Source: Spirochaetota bacterium
GTDB lineage: Bacteria; Spirochaetota; UBA4802; UB4802
DNA: 33,135 nt
Assembly (NCBI GenBank): GCA_026414805.1
Contig: JAOAIH010000032.1
Span: 1-33,135 of the forward strand
Reading direction: 5' to 3'
Positions 32,308-33,135 of this stretch are shown here, in pieces (within the stretch, counting starts at the first letter, position 1; every line of letters begins with the position of its first letter). A program made the position numbers and the translations under genes. Below the pieces are notes generated by a model that saw only the letters and a program-made list of their open reading frames with translations, did no database searches and was not told where the DNA came from.

Positions 32308-33135
32308 TTAGTGATTATTATTTGCGCCATTGAGCCCATCAAGTTGTGAAATTTCCTCATCAGCCATTGGTGCTTCAAGCAAGTGTTCTGGCAAAAAGAA
32401 TGTATTAGCAACAAGTGTAGGTACAACAGCACTGGCAATAACAGCTGCAATTAAGAAAGAATACTGGTTTTGGTCAATGATATTGTGAGTTAATCCAAAT
32501 AGTGCTGCGATTGAACCAAACGTAAGCCCTGTTGACATGAGCAGTGTGTAATACCATCGTTCTTTTTGGCTCTCTTTAAAAATTCCTATTATTGGATATA
32601 ACCCAAATATTTTTGTTATTACCTTGCCACCAAAAAGGATTAAAAATGGTAGAGGTGCCAGAAAAATTGCTGGTAAACTTACTAAAAAGCCAGCACGCAA
32701 AAAGTAAATTGGTGTTAAAAAGCCTATGGTCAATGTTCGTAATCGTCGCATAAAGAATTCATCTTTTGCAACACTTGAAGCAAGGACCATTCCTAATATA
32801 TATGCAGGAAGTACTGCCTCACTTCCCGACCACAGTGCTAATGCACCTAATGCAAATAACACAAATAAAATCCATTTGGTTCGGATAGCTGCGGTTCGGT
32901 GGCCATAGATTTTTGTAAGCCGGGCAGTTACCACAGGCATGAAAATAAAAGTAACTATCGCCACAATTATAAAAATTATTGTTTTATAAGTAAATGGAGA
33001 GAAGATAATCCCAAGTGCAATCACCGTACCCAAATCATTGACAAAGCAAGCTCCTAAGATTCCCTTGCCATACTTTGTTTTGTTGAAACCATACTCAATC
33101 ATGACTGCATAAACCACAGCCATTGATGTTGTTGA
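32308..33135 (-). CDS. CPA2-family cation/proton antiporter, C-terminal part
   Basis: The frame is open to the last base of the window, so the N-terminal part of the protein is missing. The 275 residues seen begin STTSMAVVYAVMIEYG, the conserved STTS-x-AVV segment in the second half of Kef/Nap-type (CPA2) exchangers, followed by FVNDLGTVIALG and about six more membrane helices. Helix-breaking Asp in NDLG belongs to the ion pathway in related antiporters. The protein ends with a short hydrophilic tail (DEEISQLDGLNGANNNH) and has no RCK/TrkA domain, so it is not a KefB/KefC-like potassium channel-regulator. Na+ or K+ specificity cannot be told from this half. A copy of the dispersed word lies within it (32951-32962). 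Confidence 0.88.
   Translation of the reverse strand, partial: STTSMAVVYAVMIEYGFNKTKYGKGILGACFVNDLGTVIALGIIFSPFTYKTIIFIIVAIVTFIFMPVVTARLTKIYGHRTAAIRTKWILFVLFALGALALWSGSEAVLPAYILGMVLASSVAKDEFFMRRLRTLTIGFLTPIYFLRAGFLVSLPAIFLAPLPFLILFGGKVITKIFGLYPIIGIFKESQKERWYYTLLMSTGLTFGSIAALFGLTHNIIDQNQYSFLIAAVIASAVVPTLVANTFFLPEHLLEAPMADEEISQLDGLNGANNNH

Noticed and set aside
1-33135. CRISPR arrays, insertion sequences, prophage or integrase genes
   Set aside because: No regularly spaced direct repeats, transposase or phage motifs were found on either strand.

Overview
The window reads as a chromosomal segment of an AT-rich, anaerobe-like, diderm bacterium, most plausibly a member of the Spirochaetota. The evidence is the combination of a YaaR/DUF327 protein, two bactofilins, an outer-membrane beta-barrel with a terminal aromatic residue, a FecR-domain lipoprotein with a relaxed lipobox, and several proteins without an obvious family. 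The phylum call is inference from gene content. No transposase, integrase, phage gene, CRISPR array or rRNA is visible, and coding density is high.

Layout. 1-4413 (+): the tail of an unknown gene, a 43-residue zinc-ribbon protein, a response-regulator/histidine-kinase fusion, a membrane HAMP-TPR protein and uvrC. 4435-7789 (-): a BASS transporter, serA and a marC-type gene; the last two overlap by 4 nt. 7996-9067: a gene-poor stretch with tRNA-Arg(CCG), a Cys-rich small protein, a possible small RNA with a terminator, and a 47-residue protein with a strong Shine-Dalgarno. 9260-14332 (+): a tight operon of bactofilin, yaaR, holB, ricT, metG and a YfcE-type phosphodiesterase; its yaaR-holB-ricT-metG core recalls the Bacillus order. 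14333-20664 (-): parB, parA, two coupled proteins of unknown role (one exported with a degenerate amidotransferase-like domain) and an outer-membrane protein. 20726-21471 holds no convincing gene.

21472-25894: a degenerate ADP-ribosylglycohydrolase-like protein (-), the FecR lipoprotein (+), a 53-residue protein, a radical SAM protein with a CX4CX2C cluster motif, and queE (all -). 25895-26481 holds no gene but carries degenerate palindromic repeats and a good promoter. 26482-30726 (+): a second bactofilin, a LysM/M23 peptidase, glyS and a metallo-beta-lactamase-fold hydrolase. 30727-33135 (-): a C69/secernin-type hydrolase and the C-terminal part of a CPA2 antiporter cut by the window end.

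Together the genes cover housekeeping (repair, clamp loading, tRNA charging, serine and queuosine synthesis), chromosome segregation, and cell-envelope shape (bactofilins plus M23 peptidase). The most unusual signal is not a gene. It is a short word, GGCGATAG followed by CTC or TWAC, scattered through the window on both strands, in several reading frames, over stop codons and between genes. It behaves like a genome-wide iterated DNA motif such as an uptake or HIP1-like sequence.
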